NCBI GenBank assembly: GCA_023381755.1
Contig: JAMCUF010000028.1
Coordinates: 1 to 44,779 of the forward strand
Direction of reading: 5' to 3'
Length of the DNA stretch: 44,779 nucleotides
Source: Deltaproteobacteria bacterium
GTDB taxonomy: Bacteria > SZUA-79 > Acidulodesulfobacterales > Acidulodesulfobacteraceae
This document shows, one piece after another, positions 35,397-44,571 of this stretch. The notes beneath the pieces were generated by a model. It worked only from the letters and a program-made list of their open reading frames with translations. It was not told the DNA's origin and searched no databases. Position 1 is the stretch's first letter; each line of letters opens with the position of its first letter. The position numbers were made by a program, and so were the translations under genes.

Positions 35397-36242
35397 TTAT
35401 ATATCCGGTTCCCGCACATCATACCCATTTCGCCTTATTAATTCTTCGCTCAGCCGCCACAATTTTTTTCTTGCATTTATATCGTGGCTCACGGGATTAG
35501 GTTTCACTATTTTAAGGTCGCTGAAGTATTTTCCCGTAATATTTGCCACCTCATCCGAGGTTGCCAGATAAACCGGCGTAATTGCCCCTTCGCCCGCATC
35601 CCTGCTGAAAAACTTGCCGAGCCCGCCCCATCCCGCCCTTAAAAGTTTTGTGTTTATGACTCCCGGATGAAGGCAGTTTACCGTGATATTTTTACCCTTA
35701 AGCCTTTCGCTTAATTCGATGGTAAAATAAATAACGCAGAGCTTGGAAAGGCTATATGCCTTGCGTCCGCCATATTTTGCCGTGTTGATTAAGTTTTCGA
35801 AATCCATTTCCGGGGAATGAGCCATAGAACTTACGTTTATTATGCGCGTGGCTTCTGATTTTTCCGGTTTAATTACGGGAATGAGATTTAATGTCAGAAA
35901 AAACATAGAAAGATAGTTTATCTGCAATGTTGCCTCTATGCCCTCGGGAGAAAGCGTGTAATCGTTTAAATAAACGCCAGCATTGTTTATTAAGACATCC
36001 AGATTATTGTATCTCTTTTTAACCTCGTTGGAAAAGTTAAGAACCTCTTTTAAAGATATTAGGTCGTAATTAAAATAATCCAAGTTTTTATTTTTAGTTA
36101 CGGAGCCAATTTCATCCACGGTTTGCTTGCATTTTTCCCCGCTCCTTCCGTGTATTAACACAAAAAAGCCCTTTTTGGCAAGGATAATCGCCGTCTGCTT
36201 GCCTATTCCGTCTGTCGAACCTGTGATAAGAGCAGTTTTCAT
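35397..36242 (-). CDS. Short-chain dehydrogenase/reductase
   Basis: A 281-residue SDR with the cofactor motif TGSTDGIGKQTA, LDVLINNAG, the catalytic set including the serine in NVSSMAH and YSLSK (Tyr-x-x-x-Lys), and CLHPGVINTKLLR. It resembles the retinol-dehydrogenase/WWOX-like branch of classical SDRs. The arginine after the glycine motif (HGRSGEK) suggests NADP. The substrate is unknown. It is preceded by an unrecognised gene on the same strand 42 bp upstream. Confidence 0.9.
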   Translation of the reverse strand: MKTALITGSTDGIGKQTAIILAKKGFFVLIHGRSGEKCKQTVDEIGSVTKNKNLDYFNYDLISLKEVLNFSNEVKKRYNNLDVLINNAGVYLNDYTLSPEGIEATLQINYLSMFFLTLNLIPVIKPEKSEATRIINVSSMAHSPEMDFENLINTAKYGGRKAYSLSKLCVIYFTIELSERLKGKNITVNCLHPGVINTKLLRAGWGGLGKFFSRDAGEGAITPVYLATSDEVANITGKYFSDLKIVKPNPVSHDINARKKLWRLSEELIRRNGYDVREPDI

Positions 36243-36284
36243 AGTTAAAATTAAAAAATTATATATGTTATTTAATTTTTTATT

Positions 36285-36713
36285 TTAATTGCAATGCCCG
36301 AATCCAGGCAGCTTAAATACCCCTTTCTTTTCAGGTTTTACCAAGGGTTTGTATGATTCCAGTTCGGCTATATCTTCAGGCTTTTCTATCGAAACGATTA
36401 TCCATGGCGGAGGGGTGGATATCGAACAGCCGCCGCCCGACATTCTTGGATGATAAATCTTTATTATGGAAGGATTTTCTTTGGTATGAACATAAAACCA
36501 TCCGCAAATTTTGTCTAACCTTTTTATCTCCTCCATTCTTTCGCTTATAAAATCGGCGGCTTTGCCGGCGCCTAATTCAGCCTTTCCGTCATCAAGCTGC
36601 GTATAGACATAATGCCATGATGAGCCTGAATTTTTGACATCGTTAATTAGCTTTTCGACATCTTCCCATTTCAAAAGACCTGAAAATGCTACGGTATCTA
36701 CTTTATAAGGCAT
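36285..36713 (-). CDS. Unrecognised 142-residue protein
   Basis: I do not recognise the family. It is soluble-looking, with an N-terminal VDTVAFSGLLKWEDVEKLINDV, a Trp-containing WHYVYTQLDDGKAELGAGKAADFI, and a Gly/Cys segment MSGGGCSISTPPPWIIVSI, ending PGFGHCN. The two cysteine-bearing motifs could bind a metal, but this is only suggestive. The ATG has a GGAGAA site a few bases upstream. It may form an operon with the SDR gene downstream. Confidence 0.6.
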   Translation of the reverse strand: MPYKVDTVAFSGLLKWEDVEKLINDVKNSGSSWHYVYTQLDDGKAELGAGKAADFISERMEEIKRLDKICGWFYVHTKENPSIIKIYHPRMSGGGCSISTPPPWIIVSIEKPEDIAELESYKPLVKPEKKGVFKLPGFGHCN

Positions 36714-37058
36714 CTTTTCTCCTTTTTCTAATTTTCTTTATACTTTATAAATATAATACCATTATAAACCTTATGGTTAAGTATAATGTCAAGCTATTTT
36801 TCATTGCAGATCCTGTTAATATATTTAATATATATTTTACGTTTATTATGTTTTCATTTTATTTTATATTGTTTTATTATAACATTTTATCCTATTTCGA
36901 CTAAAAATTTATGATGTTACGATATATATAGTTTATGCCCTTAAAAACCTGTTAAATAATTGTTTCAGCGCCTTAAACTTTTAAACTTAAAATTTATATT
37001 GTATAATATAAAAATGTCTTAATTTTTTAATTTCATTTTTCATTTTGGTTGTGAATTT
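36714..37058. other. Divergent, very AT-rich intergenic region before the PBP1A gene
   Basis: 345 bp with long A/T runs. Apart from a candidate promoter toward the PBP gene (36980-37007) and the start of a hydrophobic ORF rejected as spurious, I see nothing in it. Confidence 0.6.
36980..37007 (+). promoter_or_regulatory. Candidate promoter for the PBP1A gene
   Basis: TTTAAA (36980-36985), a 16-bp spacer and TATAAT (37002-37007), about 50 bp before the ATG at 37059. The start itself lacks a good ribosome-binding site. Confidence 0.4.
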
Positions 37059-39431
37059 ATGCCGGCAGATAAATCGGTAAATAAAAATAAATCTAACAAG
37101 GCAAAAAAAAGTTTACTAAAGACAGTAGTTACGGCCATTTTTGTCTTAATACTTACCCCTATCTTTGTTTTAGCCGTTCTCTATTTTTTGCTTTCATCCA
37201 CTGTTCCAAATATTATTTCTCTTAAAGACTATCATCCGCAGCAGGTTAATTATGTGTATTCTTCCGGTGGAAAACTTGTAGGCTACCTAGGTTCGGTAAA
37301 CAGGGAGGTCGTTCCGTTTTCGGACATTCCTCTGCAGGTCAGGGAGGCTTTTTTGGCGGCGGAGGATAAGAATTTTTATAATCAGGGTCCGCTGGATTTT
37401 AAGGCAATCGCGAGGGCTTTCGTGGTTAATCTTATGGAGGGGCGCATCGTCGAGGGCGGTTCGACAATAACGCAACAGGTGGCAAAAACCCTTCTTGTTC
37501 CTTATGAAAGAACATATATTTGGAAGTTAAGGGAGGCTATTTTGGCTTACCGTATTGCCGACCATTTATCAAAAAACGATATTTTGGATATTTATCTTAA
37601 CCAGATATATCTGGGCAACAACGCATATGGCGTAGAGGCGGCTTCCCTTACGTATTTTGGGGTTCCGGTATGGAAACTCAACCTTGCGCAATCCGCCATG
37701 CTCGGAGGGCTGCCGCAGGCGCCGTCCTTTTTAAACCCTTATGTTCACCTTAGGGATGCCAAAAGAAGGCAAAAATATGTTTTGGATCAAATGGTAAAAG
37801 ACGGGTTCATTACAAAGGTTGAGGCTATAGCTGCATATAATACAAAACTCGTATTTCATAACTATTTTGCATATTACGGAGTTGCGCCTTATTATCTTGC
37901 TTTAATCAAGCAGCAGGTTGTAAATAGATATGGGAAAGCCGTCTATAAAGAGGGCGGACTTAAGATTTATGCCGCCTTAAGCGCGAGAGTGCAAAAATAC
38001 GCAGATGCCGCCGTTAAGCCCCAACTTACCAAACTGTCTCACGAATATGGATACACAGGTCCTGTTAAAAAATTAAGCTATAGTGAAATGCTTAAAAAAA
38101 TTAACAGGGCAAAGGGCCTGATAAATTATTTATATATCGGCAGTATTTACAAGGGTTTTGTTACACAAGTTTCCCAAAACGGCCAGCTTGCATATGTTAC
38201 CGTCGGGAGATTTAAGGGAATTCTTCCGGTTAACAATATGAGGTGGGCATCCCGTTTTGAACGCTATGTTTATTTTGCCTATAGAACAATTAATAATGTC
38301 AACCAAGTCCTAAAGCCCGGATATGAAATATTAGTTAAATTTGACGGCTACGATAAAAACCATATACCAATCTTCTCCCTGGAAGAAAAGGATGTTATCG
38401 AAGGGGCGCTGGTTTCAATCGACCCTAAAAATGGATATGTAAGAGCCATGGTAGGAGGTTATAGCTTTAAAGAAACGCAGTTTAACAGGGCGCTTTATGC
38501 CAAAAGGCAAACAGGCTCCGCATTCAAACCTATTGTATATGCCGAGGCTTTAACGCTTGGATACACCCCTTCTTCTGTAATAAATAACACCCCGGTAATC
38601 TATCCGACGGGGGTACGGGGTAAGTATTATAAACCGCGCAATTTTTCCCGCAGGTTTACCGGTCCCACAACGCTTTTAATAGGGCTTGCGCACTCCATTG
38701 ATGTTGTTGCCGTGAAACTTTTAAAGAGGATTGGCGTGGATAATGTGGCACATTTAGCCGGCGAGATGGGCATCCACCACGTCGTAAGAAACCTGACGAT
38801 GGCTTTGGGCTCTTCAAGCGTAAGGCTTGTCAGTCTAACGGATGCCTATGCCTCGTTTGCCAACGGCGGAAAGGAATGTAAGCCCGTTTTTATTGTTAAG
38901 GTATTGACGCCCGCGGGTAAAACCCTTTATCATAATACGCCTGTTTGCAAACGGGTTCTAACCCCTCAAGTTGCATATGTCCTCACAAATATGCTCGAAA
39001 GAGTCATCACAAACGGGACCGGTGTTACCGTCTCAAAAATAAGGGAAATTACCCCTTATGTCGCCGGGAAAACGGGTTCGTCAAGCCAATATAGGGACGG
39101 GGTATTCGTGGGGTATACTTCTTCTTTGGCAACAGGGGTGTGGACGGGGTTGGACGATTTTCATTCTATGGGAAGGTTTATGGTTGGGGCTATAACGGCT
39201 GCGCCGATATGGTATGCTTACATGTCAAATGCGCTAAATATCTATCCGCCAAAGGCATTTAAGATTCCAAAAGGGGTGGTGTTTGCGGAAATCAACCCTC
39301 ACACAGGTTTGATTGCAAACGCAAGCTATAAAGACCCGATTTTAATGCCTTACGTTTCAGGAACGGAGCCGGTCTTAAACAGAAAGCAAAAAAAGATCGA
39401 GAACCCGCAGTCTTTTTTTGGATTATTTTAA
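37059..39431 (+). CDS. Class A penicillin-binding protein (PBP1A type)
   Basis: A 790-residue bifunctional peptidoglycan synthase. It has an N-terminal basic stretch and one membrane anchor (about 20-46). A GT51 glycosyltransferase domain follows (EDKNFYNQGPLDFKAIARA, GGSTITQQVAKTLL, KNDILDIYLNQIYLGNNAYG). An OB-like insert (about 370-445) precedes the transpeptidase with SAFK (nucleophile S487), SSSVR and AGKTGSS. The GT motif has Q and P where EDxxFxxHxG is usual, though the catalytic Glu is kept. It assembles the periplasmic murein layer. The LpoA-like protein at 32542-33903 may be a partner, by inference only. It is followed by moaA. Confidence 0.95.
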   Translation: MPADKSVNKNKSNKAKKSLLKTVVTAIFVLILTPIFVLAVLYFLLSSTVPNIISLKDYHPQQVNYVYSSGGKLVGYLGSVNREVVPFSDIPLQVREAFLAAEDKNFYNQGPLDFKAIARAFVVNLMEGRIVEGGSTITQQVAKTLLVPYERTYIWKLREAILAYRIADHLSKNDILDIYLNQIYLGNNAYGVEAASLTYFGVPVWKLNLAQSAMLGGLPQAPSFLNPYVHLRDAKRRQKYVLDQMVKDGFITKVEAIAAYNTKLVFHNYFAYYGVAPYYLALIKQQVVNRYGKAVYKEGGLKIYAALSARVQKYADAAVKPQLTKLSHEYGYTGPVKKLSYSEMLKKINRAKGLINYLYIGSIYKGFVTQVSQNGQLAYVTVGRFKGILPVNNMRWASRFERYVYFAYRTINNVNQVLKPGYEILVKFDGYDKNHIPIFSLEEKDVIEGALVSIDPKNGYVRAMVGGYSFKETQFNRALYAKRQTGSAFKPIVYAEALTLGYTPSSVINNTPVIYPTGVRGKYYKPRNFSRRFTGPTTLLIGLAHSIDVVAVKLLKRIGVDNVAHLAGEMGIHHVVRNLTMALGSSSVRLVSLTDAYASFANGGKECKPVFIVKVLTPAGKTLYHNTPVCKRVLTPQVAYVLTNMLERVITNGTGVTVSKIREITPYVAGKTGSSSQYRDGVFVGYTSSLATGVWTGLDDFHSMGRFMVGAITAAPIWYAYMSNALNIYPPKAFKIPKGVVFAEINPHTGLIANASYKDPILMPYVSGTEPVLNRKQKKIENPQSFFGLF

Positions 39432-39477
39432 TTTTATTTATCTAACCTAATTATAGTTATAGAGGGTATAAGTCATT

Positions 39478-40500
39478 TTGGATAAGCTCAAACCTTTGAC
39501 GGACAGTCATGGCAGAAACATAACTTACTTAAGGGTAAGTATAACGGACAGGTGCAATTTAAGGTGTGTTTACTGTATGCCGGAAAGTGGCGTTAACCTT
39601 TTAAATCACGATGAAATAATATCTTATGAAGATATTTTGAGATTTGTTAGCGTGCTGGCGAATCATGGCGTTAATAAGGTAAGAATTACGGGCGGAGAAC
39701 CGTTAGTAAGAAGAGGTGTGGTGGGTTTCATAGAACGCTTGAGTAAAATAGAAGGCATAAGCGATATTTCCATGACCACGAACGGCGTTCTTCTTGATAA
39801 ATTTGTATTGGGACTTTATGATGCCGGACTTAAAAGGATTAATATCAGCTTAGACTCTTTAAGAGAAGATAGATTTCACCGAATAACAAGGTTTGGCGGT
39901 TTACAGTCTGTTTTTAACGGCATAAAGCTTGCGGGAAAAATTGGTTATAATCCTATAAAAATTAATACGGTTTTAATAAAAGGGATAAATGATGATGAAA
40001 TCGAGAGTTTTGTTAATTTCGCAAGGGAATTTGATTTAAATTTAAGATTTATCGAATACATGCCTGTTGGCGGAAATATCACGGAAACTATCATGTCCAA
40101 GGAAATAGAAGAGAAAATCCGGTCGATATTTAGCGATTTTAGCTTAATAGCCGGCAGTCAAAATAATAACGATAATGCCTATGAAAATCCGGTTAGTAAA
40201 GATTTCGGATTCAAAGATAGCAATGCGATTATCGGTTTTATAAGCCCTTTATCCGAGCATTTCTGCGGTGATTGCAATAGGTTAAGGCTTACGGCATCGG
40301 GCAGTTTAAGACTTTGCCTTTTTTATGACAACGAGTACAATATAAGGGAAATTTTGGGCGAGCGGGATGATGAGGTCGTTTTTGAAAAGGTTTCAGATAT
40401 AATTCAATTGAAACAGTATAAACATAATTTTAACGAAAAGGCCAAAAAGCCCGGTTTCTTATCATGGGCTAACAATTTTATGAATGAAATCGGGGGATAA
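39478..40500 (+). CDS. moaA: GTP 3',8-cyclase MoaA (molybdenum cofactor biosynthesis)
   Basis: A 340-residue radical SAM enzyme. DRCNLRCVYCMPESG is the N-terminal cluster motif. RITGGEPLVRRG and MTTNGVLL follow. The C-terminal second cluster is FCGDCNRLRLTASGSLRLCLF, and the chain ends in GG, needed for activity in the family. It turns GTP into 3',8-cyclo-7,8-dihydro-GTP, the first step of molybdopterin synthesis. The start is TTG (39478) with a weak GAGGG site. No other moa genes are in the window. It is upstream of gyrA in the same direction. Confidence 0.95.
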   Translation: MDKLKPLTDSHGRNITYLRVSITDRCNLRCVYCMPESGVNLLNHDEIISYEDILRFVSVLANHGVNKVRITGGEPLVRRGVVGFIERLSKIEGISDISMTTNGVLLDKFVLGLYDAGLKRINISLDSLREDRFHRITRFGGLQSVFNGIKLAGKIGYNPIKINTVLIKGINDDEIESFVNFAREFDLNLRFIEYMPVGGNITETIMSKEIEEKIRSIFSDFSLIAGSQNNNDNAYENPVSKDFGFKDSNAIIGFISPLSEHFCGDCNRLRLTASGSLRLCLFYDNEYNIREILGERDDEVVFEKVSDIIQLKQYKHNFNEKAKKPGFLSWANNFMNEIGG

Positions 40501-40554
40501 TAACAATTTTAAACCTTAAGCGCAAATAGTTTTAAATAGTTTAGAGGAGGAATT

Positions 40555-42999
40555 TTGGACCAAAAGGGCATTATCAATATCGACATAGAAGACGAGATGA
40601 AGCAGTCGTATCTTGACTACGCGATGAGCGTAATTATAGGAAGGGCGCTTCCGGAGGTTAAAGATGGATTAAAACCCGTTCATAGGAGAATCCTTTTTGC
40701 CATGAATGATATAGGTAACGATTTTAACAGGCCTTATAAAAAATCTGCAAGAATTGTCGGTGATGTAATAGGTAAATACCATCCGCATGGGGATGCGGCG
40801 GTTTATGACTCCATTGTTAGAATGGCGCAGGATTTTTCTTTAAGATATCCGCTTGTTGACGGTCAGGGGAATTTTGGCTCCATCGACGGAGACCCTCCGG
40901 CGGCCATGAGATACACCGAAATTAGAATGACCAAACTTTCATCGTTTTTATTGGACGACATAGATTTTGAAACGGTCGATTTTGTTCCCAACTACGATGG
41001 TTCGCTAAAAGAACCTGCTGTTTTGCCGGCTAAGTTTCCAAACCTGCTTATTAACGGTTCCTCAGGTATCGCCGTAGGAATGTCGTCGAATATCCCCCCG
41101 CATAATCTTATCGAAGCCATAGATGCAACACTCTATTTTATGGATAATACGGACGCAGGCATAGATGAATTGAAAACCCTGATTAAAGGCCCCGATTTTC
41201 CTACGGGAGGTATAATTTATGGCGATTCGGGCATAAATAACTATTTTCAAACAGGAAGGGGGCTTGTGAAGGTAAGGGCCAAGTACCATTTTGAGAAATT
41301 AAAAATAATCATAACCGAAATACCGTATCAGGTAAATAAATCAAAAATACTCGAAAGAATCGCCGAACTTGTTAGGGAAAGAAAAATTGAAGGAATATCC
41401 GACTTAAGGGATGAATCCGATAGGGAAGGACTAAGAATAGTTATTGAATTAAAAAGGGATGCCGATGAAACTGTTGTAATTAACAATCTCTTTAAGCACA
41501 CCCAGCTTGAAGAGACATTTGGGGTTATTTTTCTTGCGATAGTGAATAATCAGCCAAAAATATTAAATATAAAGGATATGATATCCCTTTTTGTGGATTT
41601 TAGAAAAGAGGTTGTTATAAAAAGAACCCTGTTTGAATTAAAAAAGGCGGAAGCCCGCCTTCATATATTGGAAGCATTTAAAATCGTAGCTCAGAATATT
41701 GACGAAGTTATCGAACTTATAAAAAATTCACAGTCTCCTGCGGAAGCGCGGGACCGTCTTATAGGTAAATATAATTTTTCGGATATCCAGGCCCGCGCGG
41801 TTCTCGATTTAAAATTGGAAAAGATTACAAATTTAGAACGAAAACATATTATTGAAGAATATGAAGAAATACTTGGCAGAGTCAAAGGGTTAAGAGAGCT
41901 TTTAGGAAGCGAAAAACTTATAAAGGATGTTATTAAGGAAGAGCTTAAACTTATAAAGGATAAGTTTGGCGACAAAAGGAAAACGGAGATAGTAAAGGAA
42001 GAAAGCGAGGTCACTATTACCGATCTTATCCCTAACGAGGCTATGATAGTTATGATAACCCAAAACGGTTATATAAAAAGGACAAAATTATCGACCTTTA
42101 AGACTCAAAATAGGGGCGGTAAGGGGCAAACGGGCATAAAAGCCAAGGAAGAAGATTTTGTTACAAACTTATTTTGCGCAAATGCCCTTGAATCCATTTT
42201 ATTTATTACAAATATGGGAAATGCCTTTAAATTAAATGTTTATGGTATTGCTGAAACGCAAAAGTCATCCAGAGGCAAACCTATTGTAAACCTTCTCAAT
42301 TTAAAGGAAAAGGAATCGGTTACATCCGTTCTTCCTATAGTAAATTTTGATAAGGGTTACTCCATCTTTATCGCAACAAAGAATGGCCAGATTATTAAAA
42401 CTTCCCTTGATAAATTTGCAAATATTAGAAAAAGCGGCCTTATAGCGATAAGACTTAAAGGCAATGACGAGGTTATAGGTACCCAAATTGCCGACAACAC
42501 CGTAAAAAACCAGCTTATAGCAATAGCTACAAAAATGGGCAAGTCAGTTTGCGTTGATATAGGTGGTTTTAGAACGCTGGGCAGGGGAACTATGGGTGTC
42601 AGGGGAATCAGGCTTTCCAAGAACGATAACGTCGTTTCGATGGATTTACTTTCTTCGGAGGAGGATTACCTTGTGGCTTTTACGGAAAAAGGTTATGGGA
42701 AAAAGACAAAGATGACGGAGTTTAGAAAACAAAATAAGGGTGGCAAGGGAATAATTGCTATAAAGACGGGACAAAGAAACGGCTTTGTCGTTTCCGTTCT
42801 GAAAGCATCCGGGAATAATGATATAATAATCATAACCTCCAATGGCAAGGTTATAAGAATAAATGTTTCTGATTTAAGAAGTATTGGAAGAAATACCATG
42901 GGTGTGAAGTTAATAAATCTTGATGAAAACGAAAAGGTTGTCAGCGCCGTAATTGCTCCAGGCGAGCTAAAAGAGGAAGACATACAAAAAATAAAATAA
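40555..42999 (+). CDS. gyrA: DNA gyrase subunit A
   Basis: An 814-residue subunit that cuts and rejoins DNA, with Tyr120 in [10 protein letters not shown] as the nucleophile. [42 protein letters not shown] opens the protein. [20 protein letters not shown] and [17 protein letters not shown] are standard. The C-terminal six-blade pinwheel repeats and a GyrA box [12 protein letters not shown] are present. The start is TTG with GAGGAGG at 40544-40550. It is separated from gyrB by 25 kb, unlike genomes where gyrB and gyrA are adjacent. Confidence 0.97.
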   Translation: MDQKGIINIDIEDEMKQSYLDYAMSVIIGRALPEVKDGLKPVHRRILFAMNDIGNDFNRPYKKSARIVGDVIGKYHPHGDAAVYDSIVRMAQDFSLRYPLVDGQGNFGSIDGDPPAAMRYTEIRMTKLSSFLLDDIDFETVDFVPNYDGSLKEPAVLPAKFPNLLINGSSGIAVGMSSNIPPHNLIEAIDATLYFMDNTDAGIDELKTLIKGPDFPTGGIIYGDSGINNYFQTGRGLVKVRAKYHFEKLKIIITEIPYQVNKSKILERIAELVRERKIEGISDLRDESDREGLRIVIELKRDADETVVINNLFKHTQLEETFGVIFLAIVNNQPKILNIKDMISLFVDFRKEVVIKRTLFELKKAEARLHILEAFKIVAQNIDEVIELIKNSQSPAEARDRLIGKYNFSDIQARAVLDLKLEKITNLERKHIIEEYEEILGRVKGLRELLGSEKLIKDVIKEELKLIKDKFGDKRKTEIVKEESEVTITDLIPNEAMIVMITQNGYIKRTKLSTFKTQNRGGKGQTGIKAKEEDFVTNLFCANALESILFITNMGNAFKLNVYGIAETQKSSRGKPIVNLLNLKEKESVTSVLPIVNFDKGYSIFIATKNGQIIKTSLDKFANIRKSGLIAIRLKGNDEVIGTQIADNTVKNQLIAIATKMGKSVCVDIGGFRTLGRGTMGVRGIRLSKNDNVVSMDLLSSEEDYLVAFTEKGYGKKTKMTEFRKQNKGGKGIIAIKTGQRNGFVVSVLKASGNNDIIIITSNGKVIRINVSDLRSIGRNTMGVKLINLDENEKVVSAVIAPGELKEEDIQKIK

Positions 43000-43036
43000 G
43001 TTAAATGCAGCAGGTATAACTAAATTAAGATTTGGC

Positions 43037-44068
43037 ATGTTAAATACGCAAAGATCTATCGGCATAATAGGTTCCGGGAGTTTTGGGACAGCGCTTGCAG
43101 TTAATTTTTCAAAATTTGTCCCTTATATTTATTTAAAATGCAGGAGCACGGAATTCGCCGAAAAATTAAAAAGAGAAAAGCAGAATGAGTATTACCTGAA
43201 AGGCGTGCCGCTCAGTGAAAACATAATGGTAACAGACGATTATGAAACTATTTTTAAGAACTGCCATACAATCTTTCTTGCGGTGCCTTCAAATGTGTTA
43301 CAGGATGTTTTATTAAAAATAAAGACCTATAAGGACAAATTCGACCTTTACGATTATGTTTTTATAAATACGGCAAAAGGGTTGGGCGATAAGTCTATGG
43401 ATTTGCCGCATAAGGTGTTTTCCAGAGTGCTCGGCGATTTAATGCTTGAAAGATACGCGATTTTAAGCGGTCCGAGTTTTGCGGTTGAGGTATCTAAACA
43501 TCTTCCCACAGCCGTATGTGTTGCATCTTCTAATATAAAAATTTTAGACGAGCTGAAAAATTTCTTTAAAAATATAGTAAACTTTAGAATATATACCTTA
43601 AACGATGTTATAGGGGTCGAACTTGGAGGCAGCCTTAAAAATATCATTGCATTGGCGGCTGGTATTTCCGATGGGCTTGGATTGGGTAGTAATGCGAGAG
43701 CGGCGCTTTTAACGAGAGGAATCGTTGAGATAACAAGATTTGGCGAGGCCTTTGGAGCAGATAAGCTTACCTTTACGGGTTTGTCCGGATTAGGTGATTT
43801 GATACTCACCTCTACATCTGATTTAAGCAGAAACAGGTCTGTCGGTTTAAGAATAGGAAGGGGTGAAAATTTAGAATCCATTTTAAAGGGCATGAAAATG
43901 GTTGCAGAGGGTGTTGCCACAACAAGATCCGCTCATATAACAGCTAAGGAAAAAAATATCTACATGCCGATAACGGAAGTTGTTTATTCCGTACTTTATG
44001 AGGGGCTAAGGCCGGAGGATGCAATAATTAAGCTTTTGGAAAGGGATATAAAAAACGAATTTATTTAA
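43037..44068 (+). CDS. gpsA: Glycerol-3-phosphate dehydrogenase [NAD(P)+]
   Basis: A 343-residue enzyme that makes sn-glycerol 3-phosphate for phospholipids. SIGIIGSGSFGTALAVNF has the Rossmann motif (GSGSFG at 12-17). INTAKGLGD and SGPSFAVEVSKHLPTAV are catalytic-site signatures, and IGVELGGSLKNIIALAAGISDGLGLGSNARAALLTRGI contains the catalytic lysine. GLSGLGDLILTSTSDLSRNRSVG completes the family. It lies 37 bp after gyrA, same strand. Confidence 0.97.
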   Translation: MLNTQRSIGIIGSGSFGTALAVNFSKFVPYIYLKCRSTEFAEKLKREKQNEYYLKGVPLSENIMVTDDYETIFKNCHTIFLAVPSNVLQDVLLKIKTYKDKFDLYDYVFINTAKGLGDKSMDLPHKVFSRVLGDLMLERYAILSGPSFAVEVSKHLPTAVCVASSNIKILDELKNFFKNIVNFRIYTLNDVIGVELGGSLKNIIALAAGISDGLGLGSNARAALLTRGIVEITRFGEAFGADKLTFTGLSGLGDLILTSTSDLSRNRSVGLRIGRGENLESILKGMKMVAEGVATTRSAHITAKEKNIYMPITEVVYSVLYEGLRPEDAIIKLLERDIKNEFI

Positions 44069-44092
44069 ATTTTAAAATAATCGGAGTATATT

Positions 44093-44515
44093 ATGGGGGT
44101 TAAATTAGAATACCTTAAAGATTTACAATTTAAAGCATATTCGGATAACGGTAACGGCTACTCCGTCTTGCTCGATACCTCGAAGGAGGCCGGGGGAAAT
44201 GGCGAAGGTATAAGGCCTACCGATTTAGTATTGGTAGGTCTTGCGGGATGCAGCTCTATGGATATAGTTTCCATATTAAAGAAAAAGAGGCAGAATATAA
44301 CCGCTTATAGCGCTAATGTTAGCGGCGAAAGAGCGGAAACGCATCCTAAAGTATTTACGAAAATAATTATAACTTATGAAATCAAGGGTAAAAATATTGA
44401 TGAGCAGGCGGTAAAAAGGGCAATTGAATTATCAAAAGACAGATACTGCAGCGTGTGGGCCATGTTAAAAAATGTTGCCGATATCGAGTGGTCATATAAA
44501 ATTGAAAATATTTAA
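44093..44515 (+). CDS. OsmC family protein
   Basis: A 140-residue OsmC/Ohr-fold protein with two conserved cysteines, C53 in LAGCSSMDIV and C119 in DRYCSVWA, which form the thiol peroxidase pair in the family. IRPTDLVLVGLAGCSSMD is the signature. It probably detoxifies organic hydroperoxides. The length fits the short YhfA-like OsmC subgroup. It lies 24 bp after gpsA. Confidence 0.92.
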   Translation: MGVKLEYLKDLQFKAYSDNGNGYSVLLDTSKEAGGNGEGIRPTDLVLVGLAGCSSMDIVSILKKKRQNITAYSANVSGERAETHPKVFTKIIITYEIKGKNIDEQAVKRAIELSKDRYCSVWAMLKNVADIEWSYKIENI

Positions 44516-44528
44516 TTAGAAGTCATTA

Positions 44529-44564
44529 TTCCCCTCCACCTGCGGGAGGGTTTAGGGAAGGGGC
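44529..44564. repeat. GC-rich REP-like palindrome upstream of the AMMECR1-family gene
   Basis: CCCTCC (44532-44537), a 7-base loop and GGAGGG (44545-44550) form a perfect 6-bp stem, followed by TTTAGGGAAGGGG. The layout, a CCCTCC...GGGAGGG palindrome with a GGG-rich tail, resembles widespread REP-type intergenic repeats. It is strikingly GC-rich against the AT-rich surroundings. Its tail also serves as the Shine-Dalgarno of the next gene. Confidence 0.55.
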
Positions 44565-44571
44565 ATATAAT

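Noticed and set aside
36686-36904. 72-codon hydrophobic plus-strand ORF
   Set aside because: It overlaps the start of the 142-residue gene on the other strand, lies in extremely AT-rich DNA that codes for F/I/Y/L by composition alone, and has no ribosome-binding site.
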